Assembly (NCBI RefSeq): GCF_016859285.1
Contig: NC_053412.1
Span: 1,253,289-1,317,288, forward strand
DNA: 64,000 nt
Source of the DNA: Xiphias gladius
Taxonomy: Eukaryota; Chordata; Actinopteri; Istiophoriformes; Xiphiidae
Direction of reading: 5' to 3'
Position 1 is the stretch's first letter. Each line of letters begins with the position of its first letter. The position numbers and the translations under genes are program-made. The notes under the pieces were generated by a model. It was given only the letters and a program-made list of their open reading frames with translations, was not told where the DNA came from and ran no database searches. Shown piece by piece: positions 23,748 through 43,859 of this stretch.

Positions 23748-26700
23748 TCACAAGTTAATCATGGCCTCAAACTCATCAATTCTCTGTTTGGTGTTTCCTT
23801 TCCGGATCTTCCTGTAGGACACGGTTTTATACTTCGTAGACTGGCAGCTCCCGTTCTTCTTGTCGTCCGCCTCGCCGTTCATCTTGGGAGAGCTTTGACC
23901 TCCTTCCTCTCTGTCTCCTTTGTCCTCCTTCGCCTCCATCACAGGGTTCCCTGTGATGGATTGGCTTTGGGTCGGGCTGAGCTCCATCGACGACTGAGCA
24001 GCTGCATCCATCGATGTCACTTTTTTCTCCAGCCTGCAACCTGATGCCGGTAGATCTGGAAGTGGAAATATCGTCTGTGTCTTTAATTTAAATAACAAGG
24101 TGAGGTATGCATTGTTTTTTAATTATCAGACATTTGCTTTTGCCTATTATGTGAGCGTCATCTTTGTGGAATTTTAATTGGATTTTAATGAATGAAATAA
24201 CTCTCTGGCCTGGGTCTCCACTTTGAGTGTTTGCTTTCCGGCCACTTGTAGTTTCAGTTACGTAACCTCTTCTCTGCACTGCAAACCCGACAGCAAAGTG
24301 GGCAACTTCCAGCCCGACAGTTGAGCACTAATAGCACGAATAACTAAAGGTTTTACAGGATACCGCCAGGTGATTGCAGCTGGGAAAACACAGCTGTATG
24401 CAAGCGTCTGGGCACACCTGGGCAGATTACATATTTTAATCGATTTTTTCTGGGGTGAAAAGAAGTAAATACATAAATTCAGCTGTCGGCTGAACTTAAT
24501 TTCTTAAGTTTGTCCCACTTCTTGACTTATTCAAATTCAGCAAATGTGAATTATAGTTTTACATCAGGACAACTAGTGAACTCTATTCAGTACAAACTAA
24601 GTTTACTCAAAAACTGAAGGCACCCTGACCGCTGTGTTTCTGTGTTGACACGACTTGAAGCTAAAGCCCATTTTTGATCCTATTTATAGTCAGCGCTTTT
24701 TCAGCCAAAGCCATTCAAGCTATTTACTTTCTTGTGAGTTTCCATGGAAATTCTCAGAAGTTTGTGGTGCAGCCACATCCACACGACATTCGTATTCTAT
24801 ACAGTGTCTACAACATACTCATCATGGCAGAGTCCTGTCGTAGGAGTTGGTATACTTTACCATTTCATACTGTACTAAGAAGAAATTATATTACACCTGT
24901 AAACTTCACGAATGGACATCAGAATCTTTTTCCAAAGATTTAATTGTGTAGTCTGGATTTCTGGCAGCTTTCTTGGCAACTTTTAACCGTGGATCAGGTT
25001 GTATTTTGCCTGTTTTTTGAAGGGCCCTCAGGCAACGGGCTGCACGCCGTCAGCTCCTCAACAAGGTCCTGTGCCAGGCCGTTGTGTGGAAAAACTGCCC
25101 ATGGGTTCAGATGGAGGTTGCTCACAGCACAATGGACAAGGGCCTGTTTCGAACTCTGCTCGGCTGCTCTGTAAACGGATTCACCAGTTGCTCTTGTCCT
25201 GTTGTATTTCTGAAAAAGCAGCAACTCAGGCTGTGTTTGCTGCCCTGAGCGGTTGATACGACAGCATAAAGTAGGATTGCCAGCCGACGTCTGGGATCTC
25301 TATCATTAAAAAGCACTTGCAATTACCAACAGTGACCACGGGTGTTGCCAAATCCGCCAGCGCCCACATCTAAGGGATCATAACTTTACTGCGTTTCCTG
25401 CAGTAAAGTTATGAGCACACTGTAAAAAGAAAGGGCAGAGAGTGGTTACCTGTCTGTGGTCGCGGTGCAGTATCTCTGGCGTCGTCTTCAGCTGCCGATT
25501 CTGCGTGTGACACCTCGGCAGGAGGGAGATTTGTGTCTGCCATGAACTCTGAAGCGGCTCTCTGAGTTGAAGCGTCTGTGCTGCTCAGAAAAGCCTCCCT
25601 AAACTCTTTGTCGTTGCTCGGCGATGTGGGATAAATGTCCCCGCTGTGGTCCTTGGCAGCGACTGAGCCTTTCTCCTCTTCTGTGAGGACTCTGTGAGCC
25701 TCATTTTCTGTTTCCACACCATCATGACTCAGAGTTTGGGCAAAGTCAGGGTCTTGTAGAGGTGACGAAGGCGATGACTTTTGGGAATCTGATTGATTGA
25801 GCAGGTTTGCTGGCTCATCAGCTGGTTCCTCTTTCCACTCTTTTTCATCTTCTGCATTTTCTTCTTGACCTGCTACAGTCTCCATATTTTCTTCTTTTCC
25901 ATCAACCTGTTGTTCTTGTTTCTCAGCCTCCTTTTCTTCTTTTCTATCTACCTTTTGTTTTTTATTTCCTTTCTCTGCTGCCTTTTCTTCTTTTTCCTCC
26001 ATCTCTTCTCCTTCAGTGGGATGTTCTTCATCCACTTTTATCTCTCTTGTTTCTTTCTCTTTTGGCACCGTCTCTTCCTTGTCTTCGGTTTCCTCCACCT
26101 CTTCTTCAGCTGTCTCTCTGTCATCTTCTTTTCTTTCTTCGTCCACTTCCTTTTTCTCCTTTTCTTTGAACCCTTTTTCCTCGTGGCTCTCCATCTCTTT
26201 CTCTGCTCCGTCATCCCTGTTTTTTTCCTTCATTATCTCCTTTTCTTCCTCTTTCTCTCCATCTTTTGCTTTCTCCACATATTGCCCCACTTCTTGTTTT
26301 TCTTCTACATCTTCTTCCACTGTGTTCCTCTTTTCTTTTCTTTCTTCATCAACCTCTCCTCCCTCCTTTTCTTTATCTACTATGTCATTGCTTGTTCTAT
26401 CCTTCATACACTCTTTTTCTTCTTTATCCTCTAGCTTTTCTTCCTCCGACTGCCCCTGTTCCTCATTTTTCTCCACCTGTTCTTCATCCTGTCTTTCCAT
26501 GTCTTTCTCTACTGTCCCCTCGACCTCTACTATCCATCCAATTTCCTCGTTGTTGTCCTCTTTTAACTCTTTCTCTTCGTCCTTGTCACTCTCTACTCTC
26601 CCTTCTTCTTCCTCAGTCTTGTCCTCCTCCCTTCTTTCTTTCTCTCGTTGTCCCTGAGTCTTTGCTTTGTCCTCTTCCTCCACCTTTCCTTCCTCTGTTT

Positions 26701-27517
26701 TTGCCTCTTCTTTCTCTTTGTCTGCTTTATTTTCCCGCTCCTGCTCTTCTTCTCTTCCCTCCTTCTCCTCTTCTTGCTTCTCTATATTTTCTTTGTCTTT
26801 TCCAACCTCTACCTCCTTCTCCATCGTTTCTGCCTCGTCATCTTCCTTTTCCTCTACCTCATCTCCATTTTTTCCTTCCTCCTCTTGCTCGTTTTCTTTC
26901 TCACATTCCTCCTCTTCCTTCTGTTTTTCAATCTCCGTTTTTTCCTCTAAACATCCATCATCTTTCTCTTCTTCTTCCCCCAACTGCCCCTTTGCAGTTT
27001 CCTCTTTTTCTCCTTCAGTCTTCTCTTCCTCCACCTTTTTTGTTGTCTCTTCTGCCTCCTCTATTACATCTACTTGTGTTTCTTTATCCATATCAGTGTG
27101 TCCATCTTCATCTTCTTCTTTCTCCACTATTTCTCCTCCTTGCAAATCCTCGTCCTCTTTCTCTTCTTCTTCCTCTTCCTTTCCCTCTTGGCTCTCATTT
27201 CTATCTTTCCAGTCTTTCCAGCCATTTTCCACCTGCTCCCCTTTGTCGTCCTCCCTCATCACGTTTTCTTCAACCTTTGCTTCCTGAACATTTTTTACCA
27301 TCTCCTCCTCGCCCGATGCGGTCCCTTCATCACTCTCGGGACTTTTCTCGCCTCCATCCCTTCTTTTGACTCCAGACAACATCGGCTCCATCGTGTCCTC
27401 TAATGACAGAATATCTCCAAACAGGCCGACCGCCTGAACGACCCGAGAAACTATCGAGTTCTCCTCCAGGTCCAGACTGTCCAGCGTGTCTGCTGCCGTC
27501 CACCAGCTCGCCATCAT
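23748..27517 (-). CDS. ermn: Ermin-like actin-binding protein with a long Glu/Lys-rich region
   Basis: Two coding exons: 25450-27517 (689 codons plus one base; donor GTAACC) and 23748-24055 (acceptor CACTTCCAG), joined in phase 1 to 791 residues. The C-terminus reads [20 protein letters not shown] and ends AMINL, nearly the C-terminal actin-binding tail of mammalian Ermin (an oligodendrocyte cytoskeletal protein of about 284 residues). The N-terminus [20 protein letters not shown] is acidic-hydrophobic and ordered-looking. Residues of about 70-600 are low-complexity E/K/D, expected to be helical or disordered and highly charged. The first ATG of an ATG ATG pair was taken as the start. Apart from the tail I see no recognisable domain, so the call rests on the last 30 residues and gene structure. 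It may be an ERMN orthologue or a fish paralogue with a lengthened linker. Confidence 0.75.
25378..25414. repeat. Perfect 15-base inverted repeat near an exon donor
   Basis: TCATAACTTTACTGC at 25378-25392 pairs exactly with 25400-25414 across a 7-base loop. It lies 35-71 bases inside the intron of the ermin-like gene, just after its donor site. Confidence 0.9.
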
Positions 27518-27867
27518 GAGCGCAAAACTGCTCTTTTTTTTTTACTGCTCAGTTTGTGGAATTTGTCGAACCGAGTGAAAGAAATAAACCTGCATTTGTC
27601 CTGCCCGGGTTCAAACCACTTGTCCGTTGTAATGAAAGGCCTTCACACACGCTCAGAAAAGGATTTCATTAATGCTGACTGGCAAAAACACAGCACGCGT
27701 CATTTCTCAATCCACCGCCTGGTGACCCGAAGGCCACGTTTTCAGTCCCATGCTCCATGTATGCGAACAGGCTCAGGCTTGTAATACTTTAATCTCTCAG
27801 GTATGATCTCTCTCTCTCCTTCACTCCCCTTCACAGTAAAGCGCCCACCCTTTGTAAGTTAGAAATT

Positions 27868-28137
27868 CCAGCGATGGAACAATTGTTCAGGTCCTTTACT
27901 TAAAGTAAATACCACAGGGAAACTCCTGCATTCAAATTTCTAAGTAAAGTATCAAACATAAAAGTACTCAGAGTGCGGAAAGGCCCCTTTTTGGAGCCCC
28001 AACGTCCTGAAAGATTATACATATTATTTTGATAGCATGGTAAACAAAGAAAATACAATATATAGCAGCATAAATTGGAAATACTAAACTCCTTCTTTAA
28101 AATTGAGTAAATGTACAAAGTTACTTTCCATCACTGG
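27868..28137. mobile_element. Short inverted-repeat element (MITE)
   Basis: About 270 bases bounded by CCAGCGATGGAAC at 27868-27880 and its imperfect reverse complement TTTCCATCACTGG ending at 28137. Inside are AGGTCCTTTACTTAAAGTAA and CTCCTGCATTCAAA, blocks typical of hAT-like non-autonomous elements in fish. A target-site duplication is not clear. Confidence 0.65.
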
Positions 28138-28461
28138 AAGAACACAAACCCCTTAGTCCTGGTGTTGTTCCTTAGTTCCTGTGTGAAAATGATGTGTTAT
28201 AATATGTTTTAAATGTTTTTTTCCCCCCTATTTTCAATTACAATTTCTGATAGTAAAGTAAAACATTAAGAAAGTCAAAAAAATATACAGCAATGAAAGT
28301 GGCTGAAAGTTGTCAAATTTAAATACAGTGAGTCTGAAAATGTCGTAATCAGCCTGTAAAATTGTGTGGACCCAGCTTAAGACCCTTATCATGTCTTTCA
28401 TGTTGATATTGTGCATATTTCAAAATAAATGTTCAATTAAACCAGCTCAGACACAGGTTCT

Positions 28462-28590
28462 ATTAATAATAATAGCTTTAATTTAAAGAGCACTTTTCAA
28501 AGCCCAAGTCACAAAGTGCTCCACAGAAGACAGAGAATTAAAATCAACAAATGATAAGAGAAATAAAACTAATTCCAGTGCGGTTAGATA
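28462..28590. repeat. Dispersed repeat with AATAATAATAGCTTTAATTT start
   Basis: The sequence AATAATAATAGCTTTAATTT, then AGAGCACTTTTCAAAGCCCA and ACAAAGTGCTCCACAGAAG, is a pattern common at LINE/SINE ends in fish. The region 41786-41900 begins with a similar pattern. Confidence 0.5.
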
Positions 28591-29463
28591 AATGAAAGGA
28601 ATAAGGTCAACGTGATAAAATCCGGTTTTCAATCGTAAATAGCAGTACAAACTGAACAGATACTGAAATCTATCAAATGATATAGTTCGAGTCGTAATTC
28701 AAGAATAGGTTATGTGTGTTTTGTACTGTCCGGGGTCACAATTTTAGACTCACAAAAAAGGAAACTTCTCTGTTACCATGTTTAGATTTGTAATGGCTGA
28801 GCCTTTTCTCCGACTCTGGATTATCCCACTGCGGCATGTAAAGCCTCACAATAAGCTATAATGAGTGCTACACTCTCACATGTACTGGCATTACGTCACC
28901 ATTTCCCATCCTCACTGCAGTACACAGCCACACTCTCGCCAGAGCTACACCTTTAATGCTAAATTTCAATCAGTCATCCGATTGTTTTTTTGGTCAGGTA
29001 AATATGATAAATAGTTGAAGATGAGGTTCACAAACAATACTTAAGCTCAGAAATTCCTTATAGTTTACACGCCGTGAATATTCATCTGAATGACGCAGAT
29101 CTTCAGCTGCTGTGTCCTGAGTTGCCAGAACATTCAGTAATTACCAGTGAGTCACACACCATCTTTACATTTCCAAAACAATATCCCTCACATTTCCAGA
29201 TCTCAAGATATCAAAAGCACTAAAGCATTTGTCCACTAGAGAGCGGTATAACATGAGGAATACAGTGGACCGCTCTCCCAGATGAGAAAAGTCTGGGCGA
29301 CCCCCGGTCAAAGTTTCTGCTACTGTGAATAGTTAGAATAAGAAGAAGATGAACTGCATAAAGTTAAAAGCGAAACATTCTTTTCAACATTAGTATTATT
29401 TTAGTTTTGTACAAGTTTATAGGAAAACAAAGGATAGGAGCACCAGACAAAAGTCGGGGCAAC

Positions 29464-29541
29464 CTACGAGATTTGAGCTCTCAGGTAGCGCTTGCCGAGG
29501 TCCCAGACCTTAATCAGCTTGTCAGGGTTGTGGCTTGTTCA
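29464..29541 (-). other. Short open stretch resembling a WD40 blade end
   Basis: On the minus strand, TSHNPDKLIKVWDLGKRYLR is read in one frame, bounded by stops on both sides, with no splice context that makes it an exon. Possibly a decayed processed copy or chance. Confidence 0.2.
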
Positions 29542-30294
29542 CAGTCATCGTTAGGTTAGGCCAGGTGATGCTAATTTCCAGGCTCTGTAAATAATCAGCA
29601 GCCGTGGGCTCCTCTAAGCAGCTGCCCAGCCCTCGGAAAATTAGAACAACCGATGCCCACAAAGCGTGAGAAGGCGATAAGAAGAAAGCCAAAGAGGGTG
29701 GTGCGGAGCACTGACCGTTCAGCCTGTCCGCACTTTAGTTTCGGGCCCTTTTCCTTTCATGTTATTTTGAAACTGTGAAAGATGGAAATAAAATAGTTAT
29801 CTTGCTTAAAATATTAAAGAACTTTGTCATCTTTAACTTTATGCCTTTTGGAAATCAGGTCATCTGATAACTATCTAACTGCTAACTGACTTAGCTATTT
29901 ACAGTAACAGAAATATCGACCAGGGACGCCCCCGCTTTGTCGTGCCACGGTATATCCATTCACTGCCTGGCAACACAGCTGCTTCTGAAAACAAACCACT
30001 ATCTAAACATAAATCAAGCCTGTCAAAATCATCAAACCAAAGGAAATGAGCAGAGAGAAGAGGCAGTTTTTGCCTCATTATACAAGGAAAATGGGAGTTT
30101 TAATATCAAACTCCTCAATATGTATCTGTAAAGAAATTTTATTTCTGTAGCTATCTGCTGTGTTGTTTAGTTATTCATTTATTCTTTCTTCTTTCAGTTC
30201 AGTGAGTTGTTTGTTATAACGTCTGTTTTGTAGACGCTAATGGGGACGCTAATAAATTAAATAAGGAATCCACGAGTCATCATTTATCAGAGTA

Positions 30295-30300
30295 TTTATT
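30295..30300 (-). terminator. Candidate polyadenylation signal of styxl2
   Basis: TTTATT on the + strand (AATAAA on the transcript), about 530 bases past the stop at 30829. Confidence 0.45.
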
Positions 30301-30828
30301 GCAATAAAATAATGTAACAAGTGGGATTTGATTTTCCTTTTTTCAGGAGTTTCACCTCATCTTATATGAAAATTCATTATGCACTAAATGTGTTGTATGA
30401 TCAGTTACATTCAACAACGGTGCATCCAAAACCTTAATTCAGGGATAAACTATTTATATTTAAAGTCATTATTAATAATACGGGAAGTAAACATTCATAT
30501 AAAATTTAGATTCACGAAGAGCTGAGAAAGGTGCTTATTTTCCCTACGGATGTAAACACTTCTAAAGATAGACATCCACAGTTTGAAAAAAGGGACACCT
30601 ACTTACACATAATGGCTCATTAGAGCGTTTCGTGAACAATGGCGCATAACAAAAGTCCTTAATCCACCTCATAACTTTTTATACAGTGAGTCTTTAGATA
30701 ATATACATTTTTGAACCTTTTTGAGAAACATATACTTGAGATAAAAAGAGCACTCTGTGAACTAGCAGCAGCATGGAATTGGCACTTAGCTCTAATTTTC
30801 TAAAACCCTCCTGCATCAGTAGTATTTT

Positions 30829-38802
<7,974 letters not shown>

Positions 38803-41031
38803 GGCAACCAAGATCCCTCTTTCCTGCTGGTTAAGACGGGTTCCCTCTGTCACAACACGCACACACAGAGGAGAAAAAACAACAACACAAACCCACTTTG
38901 ATTCCTGTTCAGTTTTTCGGTTGAGGTGAGCTGCACATTTCTCATCTGGCTGGACTGTTGTCCAGGGAGAAATCTTTTTTCAGCATCCAAACCACCAAAT
39001 ACTGAAAGTCTGTTTTCTGATGTTCCTGTTTGGATCAGGACAACATGTCTGACTGTGCTGTCGGCTCCCGTTTCAGATTTGTCCTCTATCCCAAGACTTA
39101 TCCTGGTTCCTGAAAGCCTACTCTGTCTGTGATCATCAGCGCATAAGTCAGACGCCTCACAGTGAAAGTAACTGTTCAACCGCTCCAGTGACTAATGACG
39201 TACGTATCTCATGATTATGACTTTCCATCTCACAAGTCCGAGATAAGGCACAGTAGACTCAGGGGACGGTAGCTGGAATGCTTCAGAACTTGCTCCAGAA
39301 ACATCAGGTTTTTAAGATTTCTTCAGTATCAGAGTAATTCAGGAACTGTTAAGAGCTAGTTCAGCTTTCTTCATTTTCCAAAAACCCTTTGCTGTTGATC
39401 ATATATTGCATTTAAGCTCATATTCATTATATAGATATACAGGATAGACTTTAATTGTCTTTTCAAACAACAATAACTGATAACCACCCTTAACCTTTTC
39501 TCACAATTACGAGATCCGGCTCGTGTAATAATGAGATAGCGAGTCATAATTATGAGATGAGGCACATTTTAAAGAGGTCAGGGTTAAATAAATAAACAAT
39601 CCTTTAAATCCAGAATTTTTCCTCTAAATAAAAGGCAATATTCACCATCTCGCATTTATCTATGATATTTTATTCCTAATCTCTTAATCAGGTCTTTAAT
39701 TCCTGACATCAGATCAACTGGAATTAATGACAGCTGCTCCGTAAACAGATAACTGACGCCGCATGTTAACATGATGGCAATAAATTACAACTAGGGTAAA
39801 TTTCCATGGAGCACAGTGACAAAGAGGAGCAGAATTCAAAAAGCAAAAGGCAAACGAGTTATTATCCGTCTGGTTCTCTGGGTAATTGATATCGTTTTTT
39901 TTTAGGTTTGATACCTAAAATAATGTTTAATCTCACCTTAAAGTTAAAAACAAAGAAATGCTTCTACAGTACGATATGATGATAAAAAAAACCCCTCCAT
40001 CGTGTTCTGAATAATGGATGCAAGTGCTGCCATTTATGTGACTGACACAGCAGGAGATCTGAGAAATTATACTGACGACTGACATGGAGGGAAAACAGAA
40101 ACGCACTCATCAGGAGTTACAGAAATTAGAAATGTTTCACTGACCGGAAGCATAAAGCAAAGAGTGGACCAAAGACGAGGGATCTGCACTGTGAAATACT
40201 CCAAATTCAGCCGGGGATTTATGACAGCGAGAGGGCTCAGTGCTCCACGCGTGAGCCTCCCGGACCTGGAGGGAAAATATGGTCTGGAAAAACAAGATGT
40301 CTTTAGGATTAATGAAGTATTTCGTGAAAGACGTGAAGACTGGCGTCCGAACAGATATGGCCGGTATAAACCTTTGGGGAAAGTAGCTGCGTGTTGATGG
40401 GCTGCTGGCTACAGCTTCATATTTACCGTACAGATACAAACTGAGCCTCTTACTCTCAGCAAAAGAAACAACAAAGACGACAAAGAGTATTTCCCAAAAT
40501 GTCAAACGTTTCCTTTGAAGGAAACATTTTTACGAAGAAACTGGGAAATTTGGATCATTTCCATGAAACAAGACATTGAGAAATTAACTTCACCGTTTCA
40601 TGGTGGACTGACTGGAAAGGGGATCATGTCCGAGTGTCTTGTAACAGCTATCGACTCTGTCATGGTGGATTTGTGCTACTGGCACATGCCGTAGTTCCCA
40701 AACCTGAAAAACCACGCAGGAATTAAAGTGATTTATAAAAGAAAAATCTACCAGGTTTTCAAACTGACGTTGCTGTAAATCTGTGCACGTAAACCGTGTG
40801 TGTGCGCGGGGGTGTGATATGAGTCCTTCCAGCCGGTCTATTTTTGGCTGAGGTGACAGCTGCCTCAGAGCCCGCCAGGCCTGAGAGCAGCAGCCCAGTG
40901 AAAGGCCAAACAGCCTCAAGCTTTAGAACAACAGCACAGCGCCGCCGGTCAGAGGAGTCAAGTCTCACAGAAATCAGCTTTACATAAAACACCTCGTGTG
41001 TGTGCGTGTGTGTGTGTGTGCGCTTTCTTAC

Positions 41032-41150
41032 CTCAGCTCGGACGGCGGTCGGTCACAGTGTCAGACTGGTGGAGGTCGTGTGGTCTGAAGCTGACGGCGC
41101 CCGGTCTGACACAGGCTCCTAAAGTTAGACAGAGAGTCCCCCTCCACCTC
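41032..41150 (-). other. Putative untranslated first exon of styxl2
   Basis: On the minus strand GTCCGAGCTGAG is followed by GTAAGAAAGCG, a strong donor at 41031-41030, preceded by GC-rich sequence. It is 2.2 kb upstream of the ATG exon, whose 5' side has an acceptor-like GTTGTGACAG. Extent and transcription start are not determined. Confidence 0.35.
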
Positions 41151-41194
41151 CCCCACCGGGCCTGTGGAGGCCCTGACACCCGACTCCAGGGCTG

Positions 41195-41360
41195 CGGGTA
41201 ACTGAGTACTTTTACTCGAGTAAAGTTGTGGTAATAGACAGTTTAGAGGCTCAGGTACTTCACTGGAGCATTTCCCCTCACAAGATTTCAGCAGAAACCT
41301 TTGTAGCTTTTACTGCACTTGTCTGACAGCTAGACTCACTGGTTACCTTGCAGATTTAGA
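41195..41360 (+). mobile_element. MITE-like fragment (TACTTTTACTCGAGTAAAG family)
   Basis: Begins GTAACTGAGTACTTTTACTC, includes TGTCTGACAGCTAGACTCAC and ends GGTTACCTTGCAGAT. The same blocks, in reverse, are at 63455-63648. Confidence 0.55.
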
Positions 41361-41387
41361 CTTGAATGGAAACAATGTCTTATCTGA

Positions 41388-41720
41388 TTCCTTCCTTCTG
41401 TCTACCTTTCCTCCTTTCTTGCCTCCATCCTTCCTTCTCTCCCCATTTCTTGCCTTGTTTCCCTTTTGTCGCTCATCTCTTTCCTTCAGTCCTTCCTTCC
41501 TTTGTCTTTCTTATTTTCTTGCCTTTGTCTTTTCCTCTTTCCTTAATTCTTCCATTTCTTTCTGTCCTTCTACCCCAATTTCTTTCCTTTCATTCCTTCC
41601 TTCCCCTTTCTCTCCCTTTTTTCTTACCTTGGTTCTTTCATTTTACTCCTTATTTCATTGTCCTTTCCTTGTGCTACTCCCTTCTATCTCTATTTTTTTT
41701 CCCCTTTTTTGTCCTTGTTT
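41388..41720 (-). repeat. TTCC/CTTT polypyrimidine tract
   Basis: About 330 bases nearly all C and T on the + strand, in degenerate CCTTCCTT and TTTCTTT units. Open frames through it are Phe/Leu/Ser-rich and carry no coding signal. Confidence 0.85.
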
Positions 41721-41785
41721 TTTCGGCTCCAAGCTTTAATAAACTAATTAATAAATTCCTAATCCGTGTTCTATAATGATAAGAA

Positions 41786-41900
41786 GAATAAGAATAAGAA
41801 TAATGCATTTTATTTCATGGTGCCTTTTATGGCACTCAAGGTCACCTTACATCAAACAGTAATAAAACACACAATAAGTAACACAGTAATAAAACATCAG
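41786..41900 (+). repeat. Dispersed repeat with AAGAATAAGAATAATGCATT start
   Basis: AATGCATTTTATTTCATGGTG, then GCCTTTTATGGCACTCAAGG and TCACCTTACATCAAACAG, is a familiar fish repeat layout. Compare the element at 28462-28590. Confidence 0.55.
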
Positions 41901-42487
41901 TAAAATCAACAAAAAGCAACAGAGCGTAGCTCAACAATGAGTTAAAATCATTGAAATGTAAAGTAAAATGCGGTTGATGCAGTTGTCGGTTCAAAACACA
42001 AAAATATTTCAGAAAACCAGAAAATATTCACATTCTAAAAAGCTGGAATTTGTGAATTTTTGAATATGAATCAATCAAATTTTTGCAGATTATTTTTTAT
42101 ATGTTAATCAATTGATTAATCAACCAATTGTTTGTGAACTACATTATTGTCTTTCTGTCTTTTTTTAGCCTACTTCTCTGCTTCTTCTGTCCAGTCCTCT
42201 GCAGTCATTTAGTTTGTCTTGTCTTTTTAGCTTCTTTCGGTTCCGTTTAAAGCGTTAAAAAAATGAAATGGTGGTGTTTCACAGACCTTGGGATTTTTGT
42301 GAACTGGTGAACTGATCCTTTAAGGAATGGGTAAATGACTTTGGTTAGAGTTGGTCAGGGTTTCATTCACTGTAATGTTAAAAAACAATATCAATAGCAC
42401 AATTAAACCACTCAGACCTGTTAAATAGCTTCTGCAATAACCACAGTTCACTTTTAAGTTTTACTTTTTGTGACATATCTGCCTTTG

Positions 42488-42594
42488 CAGCTGGACTTTC
42501 TCCATCTCTCACAGGAACAACATTGTCTTCTGAGCTTGAACGCTGCCTATGTGTTCATCTAAAGTCAGCTGACAATCGTCTCGACTATTTATAG
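42488..42594. promoter_or_regulatory. Possible muscle enhancer: MEF2 site with two E-boxes
   Basis: CTATTTATAG (perfect MEF2 consensus) at 42585-42594, with CAGCTG E-boxes at 42566-42571 and 42488-42493. It lies about 1.5 kb upstream of the putative styxl2 first exon. Inference only. Confidence 0.3.
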
Positions 42595-43859
42595 CACCAG
42601 AATGCAGCTAATTTAAGTCACACGGTCACAAACACATCATTTGGTTTATTGTTTATTTGTAATATAAGACTTATGAAATGCACAATGAGCTTTTTATGGT
42701 CAGTAGGTAATTTTTAACTGCGATTTTACATTCAACTTAATCACTTTCAGATGTGGCCATTTAAATGCCGACAAATGTGTGTGTTTAAATGTGCTCTAGA
42801 AACAAATGCATACAGAGGGGAACATGGACAGACTTTAAGCTATTTCCTATACTGGAAAAGTGCTTTAACCAGATGGCAAATCTTTAACAACACAACTATT
42901 CAGGGAATCCATGTGGAGAAAAGCCAAACAGCCACTGGCAGCATTTGCTCCCTTTCCAAAATATTTATCACGCTTATGTGTCCAACACTTCTGCAGAGTT
43001 GAATTGAAATTAGGGTGTACAGTCAGAGCCTAAACACGATTTTCAGTGGGTCATTTTTCTCATCTGTTCATACTGTGAGTAAACGTTTCCCTGTGAAGCA
43101 GCAAATATGCTGCAAAACATGCAACCGATCTGACATTCCTTCTTTGAGCCAGGGAATCCTGCTGTGGCTAGCCAGCTACTCTACACATGGTTAACCACAA
43201 GCTGACTAAGTTAGTCCAAATAAAAAAACGCCATCAGTGCTAACAAGCTATTCTTTGGGGAGTCTTTGTAATTAGCACATGAGAAATATACTTTCATCAT
43301 TTCAATACTTTCACGCTGGCTGGTCAAGCCATCTGCTGAGATTTCAGTAAGCACACAAATTCTGCTCTGTGAAAAAAAAAAAAAGGCACATACAGGCACA
43401 AAAATCGATTACTGCACGACATCTAACTGAAACTTCAACAACAACAACAACAAAAAACTACAGTAACAACCGAGTTCCCAATAACAGAGGTGAGGAGGGA
43501 AAGGGGGAGGAAGTGCTGTGAGCCGTCACATTAGCATACAATGACAAGTGTTCTGTAGTTAGTAGTCCAATTTCTTTCAAGTCAATCAGGGTCAATATTG
43601 CTTTTGAACCCTAATCCACCTCTGAGCAGTGTGATAAACGTAGTTCACGTGGTACAGCTGCACACCCAGTGAGACACAACGAAGAAGACCCCCATGATAA
43701 CGGAGTTTACAGCATGAGTTGGGACATGATGGACAATAAGCAAACAAAGTAGCATGTTAGAAGACGCATTCGCAGGTTGTGGCACTTTGCAGTCGAATGT
43801 GAGGTAGGTGGGATCAGGGTCAGGGTCTACAAGTCTGAGATCAAAAATGGCAGATTTAC

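Larger units (their letters stand above)
27518..30294. other. Intergenic region between the ermin-like gene and styxl2
   Basis: No gene recognised. Contains the ermin-like upstream region (27518 onward), a MITE-like element at 27868-28137, a dispersed repeat at 28462-28590, and a short WD-like open stretch on the minus strand at 29464-29541 discussed among the findings. Confidence 0.5.

Noticed and set aside
24679-24688. A second perfect MEF2-like CTATTTATAG in the ermin-like intron
   Set aside because: A lone 10-base match in AT-rich intron sequence with no adjacent E-box is expected by chance.
26266-27369. 367-codon plus-strand open frame and its neighbours in two other frames
   Set aside because: Antisense of the Glu/Lys-rich exon of the ermin-like gene; GAA/GAG-rich DNA is free of stops in all antisense frames.
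41362-41776. Two overlapping open frames of 125 and 136 codons
   Set aside because: They run through the polypyrimidine tract and give Phe/Leu/Ser/Pro low complexity.
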